64,000 nt of DNA from CAZOKN01 sp964580525. GTDB taxonomy: Bacteria > Pseudomonadota > Alphaproteobacteria > Rickettsiales > UBA6187. The stretch's first letter is position 1. Each line of letters starts with the position of its first letter. A program made the translations under genes and the position numbers. This document shows, in pieces, positions 26,040 through 34,064 of this stretch. The stretch lies in the NCBI GenBank assembly GCA_964580525.1, contig CAZOKN010000001.1, positions 62,001 to 126,000 of the forward strand, written 5' to 3'. A model generated the notes under the pieces. The model had not been told where the DNA came from. It saw nothing but the letters and a program-made list of their open reading frames with translations, and made no database searches.

Positions 26040-26067
26040 TTGCATCATAGTTAAAAATATGTATTTT
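26040..26067 (+). promoter_or_regulatory. Candidate promoter of the rpsF-rpsR-rplI operon
   Basis: TTGCAT at 26040-26045 and TATTTT at 26062-26067 with a 16-bp spacer, about 45 bases before the rpsF ATG. It resembles the stronger TTGACA/TATTTT promoter at 38932. Confidence 0.4.
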
Positions 26068-26112
26068 ACCCCTTCAATTATTTATCAGAGTTGTTACTGG
26101 AGAATTGGTTTT

Positions 26113-26469
26113 ATGGCTCTATACGAGAGTACTTTTATTTTAAGACAGGATTTAACGCCTCAAGAGGTGGATAAAATTTCTGACGGTTTTGCTAAGATTG
26201 TTAAAGACAGAAACGGCAAAGTTGTGAAGAGGGAATATTGGGGTTTAAGAAACCTGGCTTATAAGATTAAAAAGGGCCGTAAAGGACATTATGTAATGTT
26301 TGGGATTGATTCCAAATCGGATGCTGTTGATGAGCTTTCTAGGCAATACAGGCTTAGCGAAGACGTTATAAGAGACATGACTGTTAGAGTTGAGGAAATA
26401 TCTAAAGAGGCTTCTGCCTTGATTAGACAGGGAAATTCTTCTAGTACAAAAAGTGAGGGACAAGAGTAA
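26113..26469 (+). CDS. rpsF: 30S ribosomal protein S6
   Basis: S6 binds S18 and the central domain of 16S rRNA. The start is the ATG at 26113 ('MALYESTFILRQDLTPQEV'), which matches the family; upstream in-frame codons would add a non-homologous peptide. The 118-residue product has the characteristic 'YWGLRNLAYKIKKGRKGHYVMF' core and a Ser-rich tail. Its stop overlaps the rpsR ATG by one base (TAATG), so the two are translationally coupled, as expected for proteins that bind as a pair. Confidence 0.96.
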   Translation: MALYESTFILRQDLTPQEVDKISDGFAKIVKDRNGKVVKREYWGLRNLAYKIKKGRKGHYVMFGIDSKSDAVDELSRQYRLSEDVIRDMTVRVEEISKEASALIRQGNSSSTKSEGQE

Positions 26470-26735
26470 TGTCAGAAGCATATAATAGGTCAGGTGCTAG
26501 TGTACCTTTAGTAAGAAACGTATTTTTCCGCCGTGTTAGGGGATGCCCGCTTAGTGGTGCTAATGCTCCTAAGATTGATTATAAAGACATTGAGTTGCTT
26601 TCTAGATACATATCTGAACGCGGTAGGATTATGCCAAGCCGTATATCTTCGGTTTCTGCGAAGAAGCAGCGTGAATTGGCAAGAGCAATAAAGAGAGCTA
26701 GACAGCTTGCTTTGTTAGCTTTCATTGTACAGTAA
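26469..26735 (+). CDS. rpsR: 30S ribosomal protein S18
   Basis: S18 is the partner of S6 in the small-subunit platform. The 88-residue product has 'FFRRVRGCPLSGANAPKIDYKDIELLSRYISERGRIMPSRIS' (read in segments), the standard family core. It ends with the basic 'AKKQRELARAIKRARQLALL' signature. It overlaps rpsF by one base and precedes rplI by 27 bases, the conserved alphaproteobacterial order. Confidence 0.97.
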   Translation: MSEAYNRSGASVPLVRNVFFRRVRGCPLSGANAPKIDYKDIELLSRYISERGRIMPSRISSVSAKKQRELARAIKRARQLALLAFIVQ

Positions 26736-26762
26736 GAATTTTTTATTTTGGGGTGATTAGTA

Positions 26763-27425
26763 ATGCAAGTAATCTTGATAGAGCCTGTTGAAAATTTGGG
26801 TAGCGTTGGCGACGTCGTTAAGGTAAAGAACGGATATGCCCGTAACTATCTTATGCCAAAAGGCAAGGTTTTGCTTGCTACTAAGGAAAACCAAATTCAA
26901 TTTGAAGCCAGAAGGGCTGAAATAGAGAAAGAAAATGCTAGCAAACGTGCAGCTGCTCAAAAAGAGTCAGTTAAAGTTGAAGGCAAATTCATTCTGATTG
27001 TTAGACAAGCTGGAGAAGATGGTCGTCTTTTTGGTTCAGTTAACTCTCGCGATATCGCTGAAAAAATCGTTTCTGATTTGGGTGTTACTGTTCAAAAAAG
27101 CCAAATTGCTCTTGATAAGCCAATAAAGTCTTTGGGTGTTTTTTCTGAGAGAGTTGTATTGCATCCTGAAGTTTCTATTCGTGTGAATGTTAACGTTGCA
27201 AGAAGCGAAGAGGAAGCTGAAGAGCAAAAGCAGGCATTCTTGAATCCTAAAGTTAAGAAAAAAGATGGTGAGCAAGAAGAAGTTTCTGCTGAAGCTAAAG
27301 AAGAAATTTCTGCTGAAGATGGTGAAGAAGCTGCTCCTAAGAAGAAGGCTAAAAAAGCTGATGCTGAAGATGACTTAGAAGCTCCTAAGAAAAAAGCTAA
27401 GAAATCTAAAAAGGATTCTGAGTAA
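26763..27425 (+). CDS. rplI: 50S ribosomal protein L9 with a long Lys/Glu/Ala-rich tail
   Basis: L9 spans the L1 stalk base and helps maintain reading frame. The first 150 residues are a normal L9: 'MQVILIEPVENLGSVGDVV', 'KNGYARNYLMPKGKVLLAT', then the C-terminal domain with 'GRLFGSVNSRDIAE'. About 60 additional residues are highly charged, with two copies of 'PKKKAKK' separated by acidic blocks, resembling a histone-H1-like tail. Tails like this occur in some alphaproteobacterial L9 proteins, so it is probably real. It is the last gene before a rho-independent terminator. Confidence 0.95.
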   Translation: MQVILIEPVENLGSVGDVVKVKNGYARNYLMPKGKVLLATKENQIQFEARRAEIEKENASKRAAAQKESVKVEGKFILIVRQAGEDGRLFGSVNSRDIAEKIVSDLGVTVQKSQIALDKPIKSLGVFSERVVLHPEVSIRVNVNVARSEEEAEEQKQAFLNPKVKKKDGEQEEVSAEAKEEISAEDGEEAAPKKKAKKADAEDDLEAPKKKAKKSKKDSE

Positions 27426-27470
27426 AAAAAATAAAGCGTTTCTAAGCTAATTGTTAGAAAATATCTGTGG

Positions 27471-27500
27471 AAAAGCCGGTGAATAACCGGCTTTTTTTAT
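27471..27500 (+). terminator. Rho-independent terminator after rplI
   Basis: AAAGCCGG (27472-27479) pairs with CCGGCTTT (27487-27494) around a 7-base loop, followed by a T-run. It separates the ribosomal operon from dnaB. Confidence 0.88.
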
Positions 27501-27517
27501 TTCCTTTTGGTTAATAG

Positions 27518-27549
27518 GCTAATATGCTGATACGCCAATATGCTAATTT
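27518..27549. repeat. Octamer-phased repeat (copy B), one orientation
   Basis: Four exactly adjacent octamers of the GCYAATRY type (GCTAATAT, GCTGATAC, GCCAATAT, GCTAATTT) fill the gap between the rplI terminator and the dnaB start. Confidence 0.75.
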
Positions 27550-27561
27550 AAAGTATAAAAA

Positions 27562-29064
27562 ATGTCTGTTATTGAAGCTGAAAAAATAAAAGCCGTATCT
27601 TTTTCTGATTCTACTGAAGCTGAATCTTTGGTGCGCAAAGTACCTTATAATATGTTGGCAGAAAGGGCATTGCTAGGCGCATTGCTGACCAATAATGAAT
27701 CTATAAATCGTGTTGCAGATTATCTACTGGCTGAGCATTTTTTTGAGCCAGTTCATCAGAGAATTTATGAAGCTATCGCAAAATTAATTGATAGAGGAAT
27801 GATAGCAACTCCAGTAACTCTAAAAAATTATTTTGATAAGGATGAAGCTCTTTCTGATATGGGCGGTGCGGAATATCTTTCGCGTATCATGAGCAGTTCT
27901 CTCGCTATTATAAATTTGGAACATTATGGCCGTGTTGTTTACGATTTAGCCGTGCGTCGAAATCTGATAAAAATTGGTGAAGATATTGTCAATGAAGCTT
28001 TCGACAACGAAATGGATATGACAGCAAAAGACCAGATTGAGAAGGCTGAGCAAACCCTTTTTAATCTTGCTAGTGAAGGGATAGGTGATACTGGATTCCG
28101 CCATCTGAAAGTTTCATTGATTGAGGCAATAAATAAGGCGGATGCCGCATTTAAAAGAAAAGAAAAAATTAGTGGTACACAAACCAAGTTTGGCGATTTA
28201 GATAAGCTTCTTGGTGGTTTGCAAAATTCAGATTTGTTGATTCTTGCAGGAAGGCCTTCGATGGGAAAAACTGCCTTTGCGATAAATATGGCGGTCAATG
28301 CATGTAAATCTTTGAATGAGAATGTCACTTCAGATTCTTTATCGCATCCTCCTTCAGTTGGTTTTTTCTCCCTTGAAATGTCCTCTGAGCAATTGGCAGC
28401 GCGTATGATTGCCATGGAATCAGGTGTTGACTCATCACGTATGCGTGTTGGAAGTTTAACTGATGATGAATTTTCCAGAATAGTGCAGGGTAATAAAGCA
28501 TTACATGGCTTGCCATTTTTTATAGATGATACTCCGGCACTTTCAATTTCTGCATTAAGAACAAGAGCTAGAAGATTGAAAAGAAAGAATAATTTGTCAT
28601 TGTTGTTTGTGGACTATTTGCAGCTTCTGCGTGGTGTTTCTAAAACATCCGAAAGCAATCGTGTGCAAGAAGTTTCTGAAATTACGCAAGGTTTAAAGGC
28701 AATTGCAAAAGAATTGAATATTCCAGTTGTTGCTCTTTCTCAGCTTTCACGGGCTGTTGAAACGAGAGATGATAAGCGTCCGCAACTTTCGGACTTACGT
28801 GAATCAGGAAGCATTGAGCAAGATGCCGACGTTGTTATGTTTATTTTCCGTGAAGAATATTATGAAGGTAGGCTTGAACCGGCACCGGACTCACCTAAAT
28901 ATGCCGAGTGGCAATCACGTATGGATAAATGTATGAATATTACCGAAATTATTATTGGTAAGCAGCGTAATGGACCGATAGGAATAGCTAAATTATTCTT
29001 TGATGCGAAAACTACGAAATTTAAAGATCTGGCGGATAATTATAGTTCAGAAAGCAGTTATTAG
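27562..29064 (+). CDS. dnaB: Replicative DNA helicase
   Basis: DnaB is the hexameric 5'-3' helicase of the replication fork. The 500-residue protein has the N-terminal helical domain ('PYNMLAERALLGALL') and the RecA-like C-terminal domain with Walker A 'LAGRPSMGKTAFAINMAV' (near residue 230). It also has 'GFFSLEMSSEQLAARM', Walker B 'LLFVDYLQLL' and 'ELNIPVVALSQLSRAVE'. No intein is present. It follows the rpsF-rplI cluster in the conserved alphaproteobacterial order, and its stop lies one base before the probable alr start. Confidence 0.97.
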   Translation: MSVIEAEKIKAVSFSDSTEAESLVRKVPYNMLAERALLGALLTNNESINRVADYLLAEHFFEPVHQRIYEAIAKLIDRGMIATPVTLKNYFDKDEALSDMGGAEYLSRIMSSSLAIINLEHYGRVVYDLAVRRNLIKIGEDIVNEAFDNEMDMTAKDQIEKAEQTLFNLASEGIGDTGFRHLKVSLIEAINKADAAFKRKEKISGTQTKFGDLDKLLGGLQNSDLLILAGRPSMGKTAFAINMAVNACKSLNENVTSDSLSHPPSVGFFSLEMSSEQLAARMIAMESGVDSSRMRVGSLTDDEFSRIVQGNKALHGLPFFIDDTPALSISALRTRARRLKRKNNLSLLFVDYLQLLRGVSKTSESNRVQEVSEITQGLKAIAKELNIPVVALSQLSRAVETRDDKRPQLSDLRESGSIEQDADVVMFIFREEYYEGRLEPAPDSPKYAEWQSRMDKCMNITEIIIGKQRNGPIGIAKLFFDAKTTKFKDLADNYSSESSY

Positions 29065-29065
29065 A

Positions 29066-30114
29066 GTGAAAAATAATAATGCACACACATCCTTAACAAT
29101 AAGCCTAGCAGCAATTGCTGCTAATTATGCTATCTTGCAAAAAGAATCTGGTGCGGAAGTAGCAGCTGTTGTTAAAGCAAACGCTTATGGCTTAGGTGTT
29201 GCAAAGGTTGCTGAAACTTTATTGAAGAGTGGCTGTAAGAATTTTTTTGTAGCAACTTTGGATGAGGCAATTTCCTTAAGAAAAATAATTTCAAAAGCTG
29301 AAATTTATGTTTTTCAAGGAGTGTTTGCTAAACAAGAAAAAATATTTCAAAAGCATAATTTGATTCCGGTTTTAAATAGCTATGAACAAATTGAGCTTTG
29401 GAAAAAATTTACAGTAAAAATTGGTCAAAAACTTTCTGTGGTTTTGCATATAGATACTGGCATGAATAGGCTTGGTCTGTCTTATGATGATGTTATAAAA
29501 AATCCTAATATTTCTGGATTAAATATAAAATATATTATGAGCCATCTTGCTTGTGCTGATGAATCAGATAGTAAAAAAAATCTTGATCAGCTCAAAAAAG
29601 TACAAAAATTAAAAGAAATTTTTCCTAAAATAAAAATAAGTTTAGCGAATTCTTATGGAATTTTTCTTGATAAAAAATATCATTTTAACCTTGTGCGGCC
29701 TGGTATGTCTCTTTATGGACTTAACCCAATTCCTCACAAAAAAAATCCGATGAGAACAGTTGTTTCGCTTAATAGTAAAATATTGCAAATTCGCAAGATT
29801 GACAGTGCACAGACGGTCGGTTATGGTGCTACATGCAAATTAGCGGCGGGAAGTGTTATAGCAACTTTGCCAGTGGGTTATGCGGACGGTTATTTTAGAG
29901 CGCTTAGCAACAAAGCCTTTTGTGCGATTGACGGAGTTAAAGTTCCTGTAGTTGGTAGGGTTTCGATGGATCTTATCACTATTGACGTAACTAAGATTCC
30001 GGCAANNNNNNNNNNNNTAATATAAAAGTTGACGATTTGGCGGAAATTGCCGGAACTATAGGTTATGAAATTTTGACTGACCTTGGTAGTAGGTATAAAA
30101 GAATTTATAGATAG
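29066..30114 (+). CDS. alr: Alanine racemase, interrupted by an assembly gap
   Basis: Alr is a PLP enzyme that makes D-alanine for peptidoglycan. The N-terminal part has 'VAAVVKANAYGLG' with the PLP-binding Lys; 'MSLYGLNPIPH', 'VGYGATCKLAAGSVIATLPVGYADG' and 'VGRVSMDLITIDVTKIPA' follow. The sequence then runs into twelve Ns (30006-30017). After the gap a different frame encodes the expected C-terminus 'IGYEILTDLGSRYKRIYR' and stops at 30114. The frame change shows that the N-run length is wrong; the gene is probably intact. I chose GTG 29066, right after the dnaB stop; an upstream in-frame start within dnaB would add 22 unrelated residues. Confidence 0.9.
30006..30017. other. Assembly gap (12 N) inside alr
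   Basis: Twelve undetermined bases. The alr frame differs on the two sides, so the true gap length is not 12. Confidence 0.98.
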
Positions 30115-30123
30115 GGTAGGAGC

Positions 30124-30897
30124 GTGCGTTTTTTACAACTTATCGGCGGTTTTTTTCTTGATTTCCTTTATGCCGTGGGAAAGGTTGCAACCTTTGCCTT
30201 ACACAGCGTTTTCCATACGTTGACCCCACCATATTATCCGCGAATGATACTCAGAAATATAATTAGCATAGGATATTATTCATTGCCTGTGGTTGGCATG
30301 ACAGCGGTTTTTACAGGTGCGGTACTCGCACTGCAGAGCTATACTGGTTTTTCAAGATTTAATGCTGAAAGTTCAATTGCAACAGTTGTGGTTATTGCTA
30401 TAACGCGAGAGCTTGGTCCTGTTTTAGCCGGATTAATGGTGGCAGGAAGGGTAGGGGCAGCAACTGCTGCTGAGATCGGTACAATGCGTGTTACTGAGCA
30501 AATTGATGCTTTATCTACTTTGTCAACAAATCCCTTTAAGTATCTGATAGCTCCAAGAATTTTGGCTGGAATTTTGGTTTTGCCATGCCTGGTTTTGGTT
30601 GCAGACATTATTGGTGTTTATGGTGGTTATTTGGTTGGAACACAAAAGCTTGGTTTTTCGCCCGGTAATTATTTGAAAAATACATACGATCTTCTTGAAG
30701 CTAAGGACGTTATTACAGGGCTTATAAAATCATCTATTTTTGGTTTTATAATTGTGCTTATGGGGTGCTATCACGGCTATAACTCAAAAAGAGGGGCTGA
30801 TGGTGTCGGTATAGCCACTACAAATGCAGTTGTAACAGCTTCTATGTTGATATTGCTTTCAAACTATTTTGCCACGGAGTTTTTCTTTTCAAAATGA
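30124..30897 (+). CDS. mlaE: MlaE-family ABC transporter permease
   Basis: MlaE is the inner-membrane permease of the Mla system, which moves phospholipids between the inner and outer membranes. The 257-residue protein has the family signatures 'YYSLPVVGMTAVFTGAVLA', 'AITRELGPVLAGLMVAGRVG' and 'AAEIGTMRVTEQIDAL', with about five membrane helices. The start is GTG at 30124 with GGTAGGAG upstream, 9 bases after the alr stop. It overlaps the ATPase gene by 4 bases. No MlaD/MCE gene follows, so that subunit must be encoded elsewhere. Confidence 0.93.
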   Translation: MRFLQLIGGFFLDFLYAVGKVATFALHSVFHTLTPPYYPRMILRNIISIGYYSLPVVGMTAVFTGAVLALQSYTGFSRFNAESSIATVVVIAITRELGPVLAGLMVAGRVGAATAAEIGTMRVTEQIDALSTLSTNPFKYLIAPRILAGILVLPCLVLVADIIGVYGGYLVGTQKLGFSPGNYLKNTYDLLEAKDVITGLIKSSIFGFIIVLMGCYHGYNSKRGADGVGIATTNAVVTASMLILLSNYFATEFFFSK

Positions 30898-31742
30898 AAA
30901 TAGATAGCAAAAAAATATTAAAAACTATTTCACACTATTTTGGTGGTCACAAAAAGCACCATCATAAGAATACTGACGTTAAAATTTGTTTGCGCGGTGT
31001 GCACAAGAGCTTTGGTAATAAAAAAGTTTTAAAGGGTGTTGATCTTGATGTTTACAAAGGAAAATCACTTGTTGTTATCGGTGGTTCTGGTAGCGGAAAA
31101 TCAGTTCTTATAAAAAGTATTATTGGCCTTATGCAGCCAAGTCGTGGCACTATAAAAATAGATGGTGATGAAGTTACTCATCTTTCCTCAGGAGAGAGAA
31201 ATTCTTTAATGTCGAAATTTGGTGTTTTGTTCCAGGGTGGAGCTTTATTTGATAGCTTGCCTGTTTGGCAAAATATTTCGTTTTCACCAATGCAGACCCG
31301 AAAAATGAAGGCTTCTGACGCTTATGATTTAGCTGTTGCAAAACTACTTAGCGTTGGTCTTGGGCCTGAAGTTGCTAATTTATATCCTTCTGAGCTTTCA
31401 GGTGGCATGCAGAAGCGTGTGGCTTTGGCGCGGGCAATAGTTGGTGATCCTGAAATTATATTTTTTGATGAGCCAACAACAGGCCTTGATCCTATAATGG
31501 CTGACGTGATCAACGATCTGATAATTAAATGTTCAGCAGAGCTTGGCGCCACAACATTCACAATTACGCACGATATGCATTCAGCCAGGAAAATAGCTGA
31601 TCATGTTGCGATGATATATGATGGTAAAATCATTTGGCATGGCAATGTTAAAGACTTGGATCAGTCTGGAAATCCTTACGTTGATCAATTCATACACGGT
31701 AGTGCCAACGGCCCTATCACGATGAAGATTCAGGATCATTAG
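30894..31742 (+). CDS. mlaF: MlaF-family ABC transporter ATP-binding protein
   Basis: This is the ATPase partner of MlaE in phospholipid transport. The 282-residue protein has Walker A 'VIGGSGSGKSVLIKSI', a Q-loop region 'FGVLFQGGALFDSL', the ABC signature 'LSGGMQKRVALARA' and Walker B 'IIFFDEPTTGLDP', then 'FTITHDMHSARKIADH'. An N-terminal extension of about 30 residues is Lys/His-rich. It overlaps mlaE by ATGA, so they are translationally coupled. It converges on ybaB with 19 bases between the stops. Confidence 0.93.
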   Translation: MKIDSKKILKTISHYFGGHKKHHHKNTDVKICLRGVHKSFGNKKVLKGVDLDVYKGKSLVVIGGSGSGKSVLIKSIIGLMQPSRGTIKIDGDEVTHLSSGERNSLMSKFGVLFQGGALFDSLPVWQNISFSPMQTRKMKASDAYDLAVAKLLSVGLGPEVANLYPSELSGGMQKRVALARAIVGDPEIIFFDEPTTGLDPIMADVINDLIIKCSAELGATTFTITHDMHSARKIADHVAMIYDGKIIWHGNVKDLDQSGNPYVDQFIHGSANGPITMKIQDH

Positions 31743-31761
31743 AATTAAATCTTATATATAT

Positions 31762-32082
31762 TTAGAAAGGCATCTTAAATCCAGGTGGCAAACCCATGCC
31801 ACCAACTGCTTCATTCATAGCACCTGAAGCTGCTTCATCAGCTTCTTTTTTAGCGTTATTGAAGCCGGCAACGATTAAGTCTTCAAGCATTTCAGTATCT
31901 TTTGGATCAATGATTGAAGGATCGAGTTTTAGCTTTCTCATTTCGCCTTTGCCATTGATAGTAACTTGCACCATGCCGCCGCCAGAAGTGCCGTTATATT
32001 CAGCATTAGCTATTTTTTGCTGGGCAGCTTCAACCTTTTTTTGCATCTGCTGCGCTTGTTTCATCATTTGTTGTAGATTCAT
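31762..32082 (-). CDS. ybaB: YbaB/EbfC-family nucleoid-associated protein
   Basis: YbaB proteins are small dimeric DNA-binding proteins that influence nucleoid structure. The 106-residue product begins with a coiled-coil helix ('MNLQQMMKQAQQMQKKVEAA'), then the beta region 'GMVQVTINGKGEMRKLKLDPSII' (read in parts), and ends with the typical 'GMGLPPGFKMPF'. It lies 16 bases after dnaX on the minus strand, the widely conserved dnaX-ybaB pair. recR, often third, is absent here. Confidence 0.94.
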   Translation of the reverse strand: MNLQQMMKQAQQMQKKVEAAQQKIANAEYNGTSGGGMVQVTINGKGEMRKLKLDPSIIDPKDTEMLEDLIVAGFNNAKKEADEAASGAMNEAVGGMGLPPGFKMPF

Positions 32083-32098
32083 TTTTCTTCTCCTAGTA

Positions 32099-33733
32099 TT
32101 ACTCCACCTTGCTTATATAAGCTCCGGGGAAAGTTTCCAGTATTTTTTGTATATCAGGATGTTGTTCCAGATTTTTGCGATCTTCTTGTTGTTTTGCAGT
32201 TTTTTGTTCTTCCAGAGTTGGCTGACCACCACTTTTAGAAACAACAATAACCCAGTTTTTACCAGTCCAATTTTTCAATGAACTGCTGACCCTACCGGCA
32301 AAATCAGGTGTAACCATAGACGATATATTAAGTTCAACCCGTCCTTGTTCAAATTTTATTAGTTTCACATCGCTTTGTAAAAAACTGTAGAGCAGTGGTT
32401 CGCCATTATCTTTAAATAGTTGCACCATTTGCTCAAAGCTAGTTACCAATGCAGTTGGCGCTTCTTCCATCTCTTGTTCAGGCATATAAGCTGGAGCATG
32501 GGCAGTAGTGACGTTACTACCGCTATAGGAAGGCGCACGAGTTGGTGCTGGAGCTGGCGTAAAAGTTTTTTGTGGTATAGGCTCTTTGCTCACAGCGTTT
32601 GGAGCAGGCAATTCTGCCATATAAGCCAGTCTTATTAAAATCATTTCTGTGGCGGTGAAACTATTTGCAGCAACACGCACTTCTCCTATGCCTTTTAGCA
32701 GCATTTGCCAGCAGCGGGTTAAATATGACATATCAAGTTTTTTTGCGATTGCACGTGCACGTTCACTTTCTTTTTGCGGCACTGTACCAGTGGTATTTAA
32801 ATCTGGCATGATTTTGAGTTTAGTAACCAGATAGGTAAATTCCAATAAATCCTGCAAAACTAAAACAGGATCAGCCGAAGCATCATAAAGGCTTTTAAAA
32901 ACAGCGAGTGCAGAATTAATTTCACCTTCGGCAATTTTTTCAAAAATATCAATAACCTTGCCGCCATCAGCAAGACCAAGCATATCGCGAGTCATCTCAG
33001 CGGTTATTTTTGTGTCAGAATGTGAGATAGCTTGATCAAGCAAAGACAGAGCATCACGCACCGAGCCTTCAGATGCGTTGGCAATAAGCGCTAATGCTTC
33101 TTCTTCAATTTCTGCATTTTCAATTTTTGCGATTTTAGCCAGATGTGGAACTAGAATTTCATTGTCAATTCGGCGTAAATCAAAACGCTGACAGCGCGAT
33201 AGAATCGTTACCGGGATTTTGCGTATTTCTGTTGTAGCAAAAATAAATTTAACATGTGCAGGCGGTTCTTCCAAAGTTTTTAAAAGTGCATTAAATGCAT
33301 TTTTTGAAAGCATGTGCACTTCGTCGATGATGTATATTTTATAGCGAGCGCTAGTAGGCAGATATTTTGAATTTTCAATAATTTCACGAATATCATCAAC
33401 CCCGGTTCTGCTGGCAGCGTCCATTTCCAAAACGTCTTGATGCCTATCTTCACGAATTGCAACGCAGTTATAGCATTTGCCACAAGGAGTGGCTGTTGGA
33501 CCGCCTTTGCCGTCTTCTCCCACACAATTCAAAACACGGGCTATAATGCGAGCTGTTGTTGTTTTTCCAACACCACGAATACCCGTCATCAAAAAAGCAT
33601 TGGCAATTCTATTTGTTTTTATAGCATTGCTGATTGTGCGCACCAAAACTTCTTGGCCGATAAGATCGTCAAAATTTTGTGGACGATATTTAAGTGCAAG
33701 GACCTTGTATGGGGTGTTAGAGTTGGCGGACAA
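32099..33733 (-). CDS. dnaX: DNA polymerase III subunit gamma/tau
   Basis: DnaX is the clamp-loader ATPase and organiser of the replicative polymerase. The 544-residue protein has 'YKVLALKYRPQNFDDLIGQ', Walker A 'GIRGVGKTTTARIIA', four zinc-binding Cys in the 'CVGEDGKGG...CGKCYNC' region, Walker B 'IYIIDEVHMLS' and sensor 1 'FIFATTEIRKIPVTILSRCQRF'-type sequence. A Pro/Ala-rich linker around residues 385-430 leads to a tau-like C-terminal domain. It is followed by ybaB and preceded on the same strand by the SRP RNA gene. Confidence 0.96.
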   Translation of the reverse strand: MSANSNTPYKVLALKYRPQNFDDLIGQEVLVRTISNAIKTNRIANAFLMTGIRGVGKTTTARIIARVLNCVGEDGKGGPTATPCGKCYNCVAIREDRHQDVLEMDAASRTGVDDIREIIENSKYLPTSARYKIYIIDEVHMLSKNAFNALLKTLEEPPAHVKFIFATTEIRKIPVTILSRCQRFDLRRIDNEILVPHLAKIAKIENAEIEEEALALIANASEGSVRDALSLLDQAISHSDTKITAEMTRDMLGLADGGKVIDIFEKIAEGEINSALAVFKSLYDASADPVLVLQDLLEFTYLVTKLKIMPDLNTTGTVPQKESERARAIAKKLDMSYLTRCWQMLLKGIGEVRVAANSFTATEMILIRLAYMAELPAPNAVSKEPIPQKTFTPAPAPTRAPSYSGSNVTTAHAPAYMPEQEMEEAPTALVTSFEQMVQLFKDNGEPLLYSFLQSDVKLIKFEQGRVELNISSMVTPDFAGRVSSSLKNWTGKNWVIVVSKSGGQPTLEEQKTAKQQEDRKNLEQHPDIQKILETFPGAYISKVE

Positions 33734-33756
33734 GCTGTTCTCCTTAGTTTTTTGGC

Positions 33757-33833
33757 GAAATAGCGCATTGGCACATTAGCGTATTGGATTTTTACTAATA
33801 TGCCAATAGGCTATTTTGCTAATATGCTATTTA
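33757..33833. repeat. Octamer-phased inverted repeat array (copy C), downstream of the SRP RNA gene
   Basis: The left arm (33757-33788) has four octamers in RYATTRGC orientation, including GCATTGGC and ACATTAGC. After 5 bases, the right arm (33794-33833) has five octamers in GCYAATRY orientation, including GCCAATAG and GCTAATAT. The array lies between the SRP RNA 3' end and the dnaX start and could fold into a long hairpin. Confidence 0.8.
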
Positions 33834-33836
33834 CTA

Positions 33837-33930
33837 GAGACCAGCAGCGACCCGGCCTAATCCCGCCTATGGCTGCTTCATTTCTGACCTGACCAGATTC
33901 AGCAGGCAGTCCGCCCGCCGCCAGTCTCCA
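33837..33930 (-). ncRNA. ffs: Signal recognition particle RNA, small bacterial (4.5S) type
   Basis: On the minus strand the conserved SRP domain IV reads GGTCAGGT, an apical loop, then GAAGCAGCC, matching the Ffh-binding 5'-CAGG/AGCA-3' symmetric loop. The apical loop is a GAAA tetraloop on a U-A, C-G, A-U stem. The ends pair over 13 consecutive base pairs (GAGACTGGCGGCG near 33928 with CGCTGCTGGTCTC near 33837, counting G-U pairs), giving an RNA of about 92 nt. Adjacency to dnaX is usual for this gene in proteobacteria. Ends are uncertain by a few bases. Confidence 0.93.
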
Positions 33931-33985
33931 GTTCGGTAATCTAGCTGAAAGAGTTTTTTAGGCAAGGGTTTTTTGGTATGTTAAC

Positions 33986-34049
33986 GAAATAGCATATTGG
34001 CACATTAGTACTAATGAGCTAATATGCCAATACGCTAATGCGCCATTAT
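33986..34049. repeat. Octamer-phased inverted repeat array (copy D), upstream of the SRP RNA gene
   Basis: Eight consecutive octamers with no slippage. The first three are in RYATTRGC orientation (GAAATAGC, ATATTGGC, ACATTAGT), then the orientation inverts at the GTAC centre (34008-34011). The remaining octamers are GCYAATRY type (such as GCTAATAT, GCCAATAC, GCTAATGC). It ends 4 bases before the Shine-Dalgarno of the aminopeptidase gene. Confidence 0.82.
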
Positions 34050-34064
34050 TCAAAAGGAGCCACC

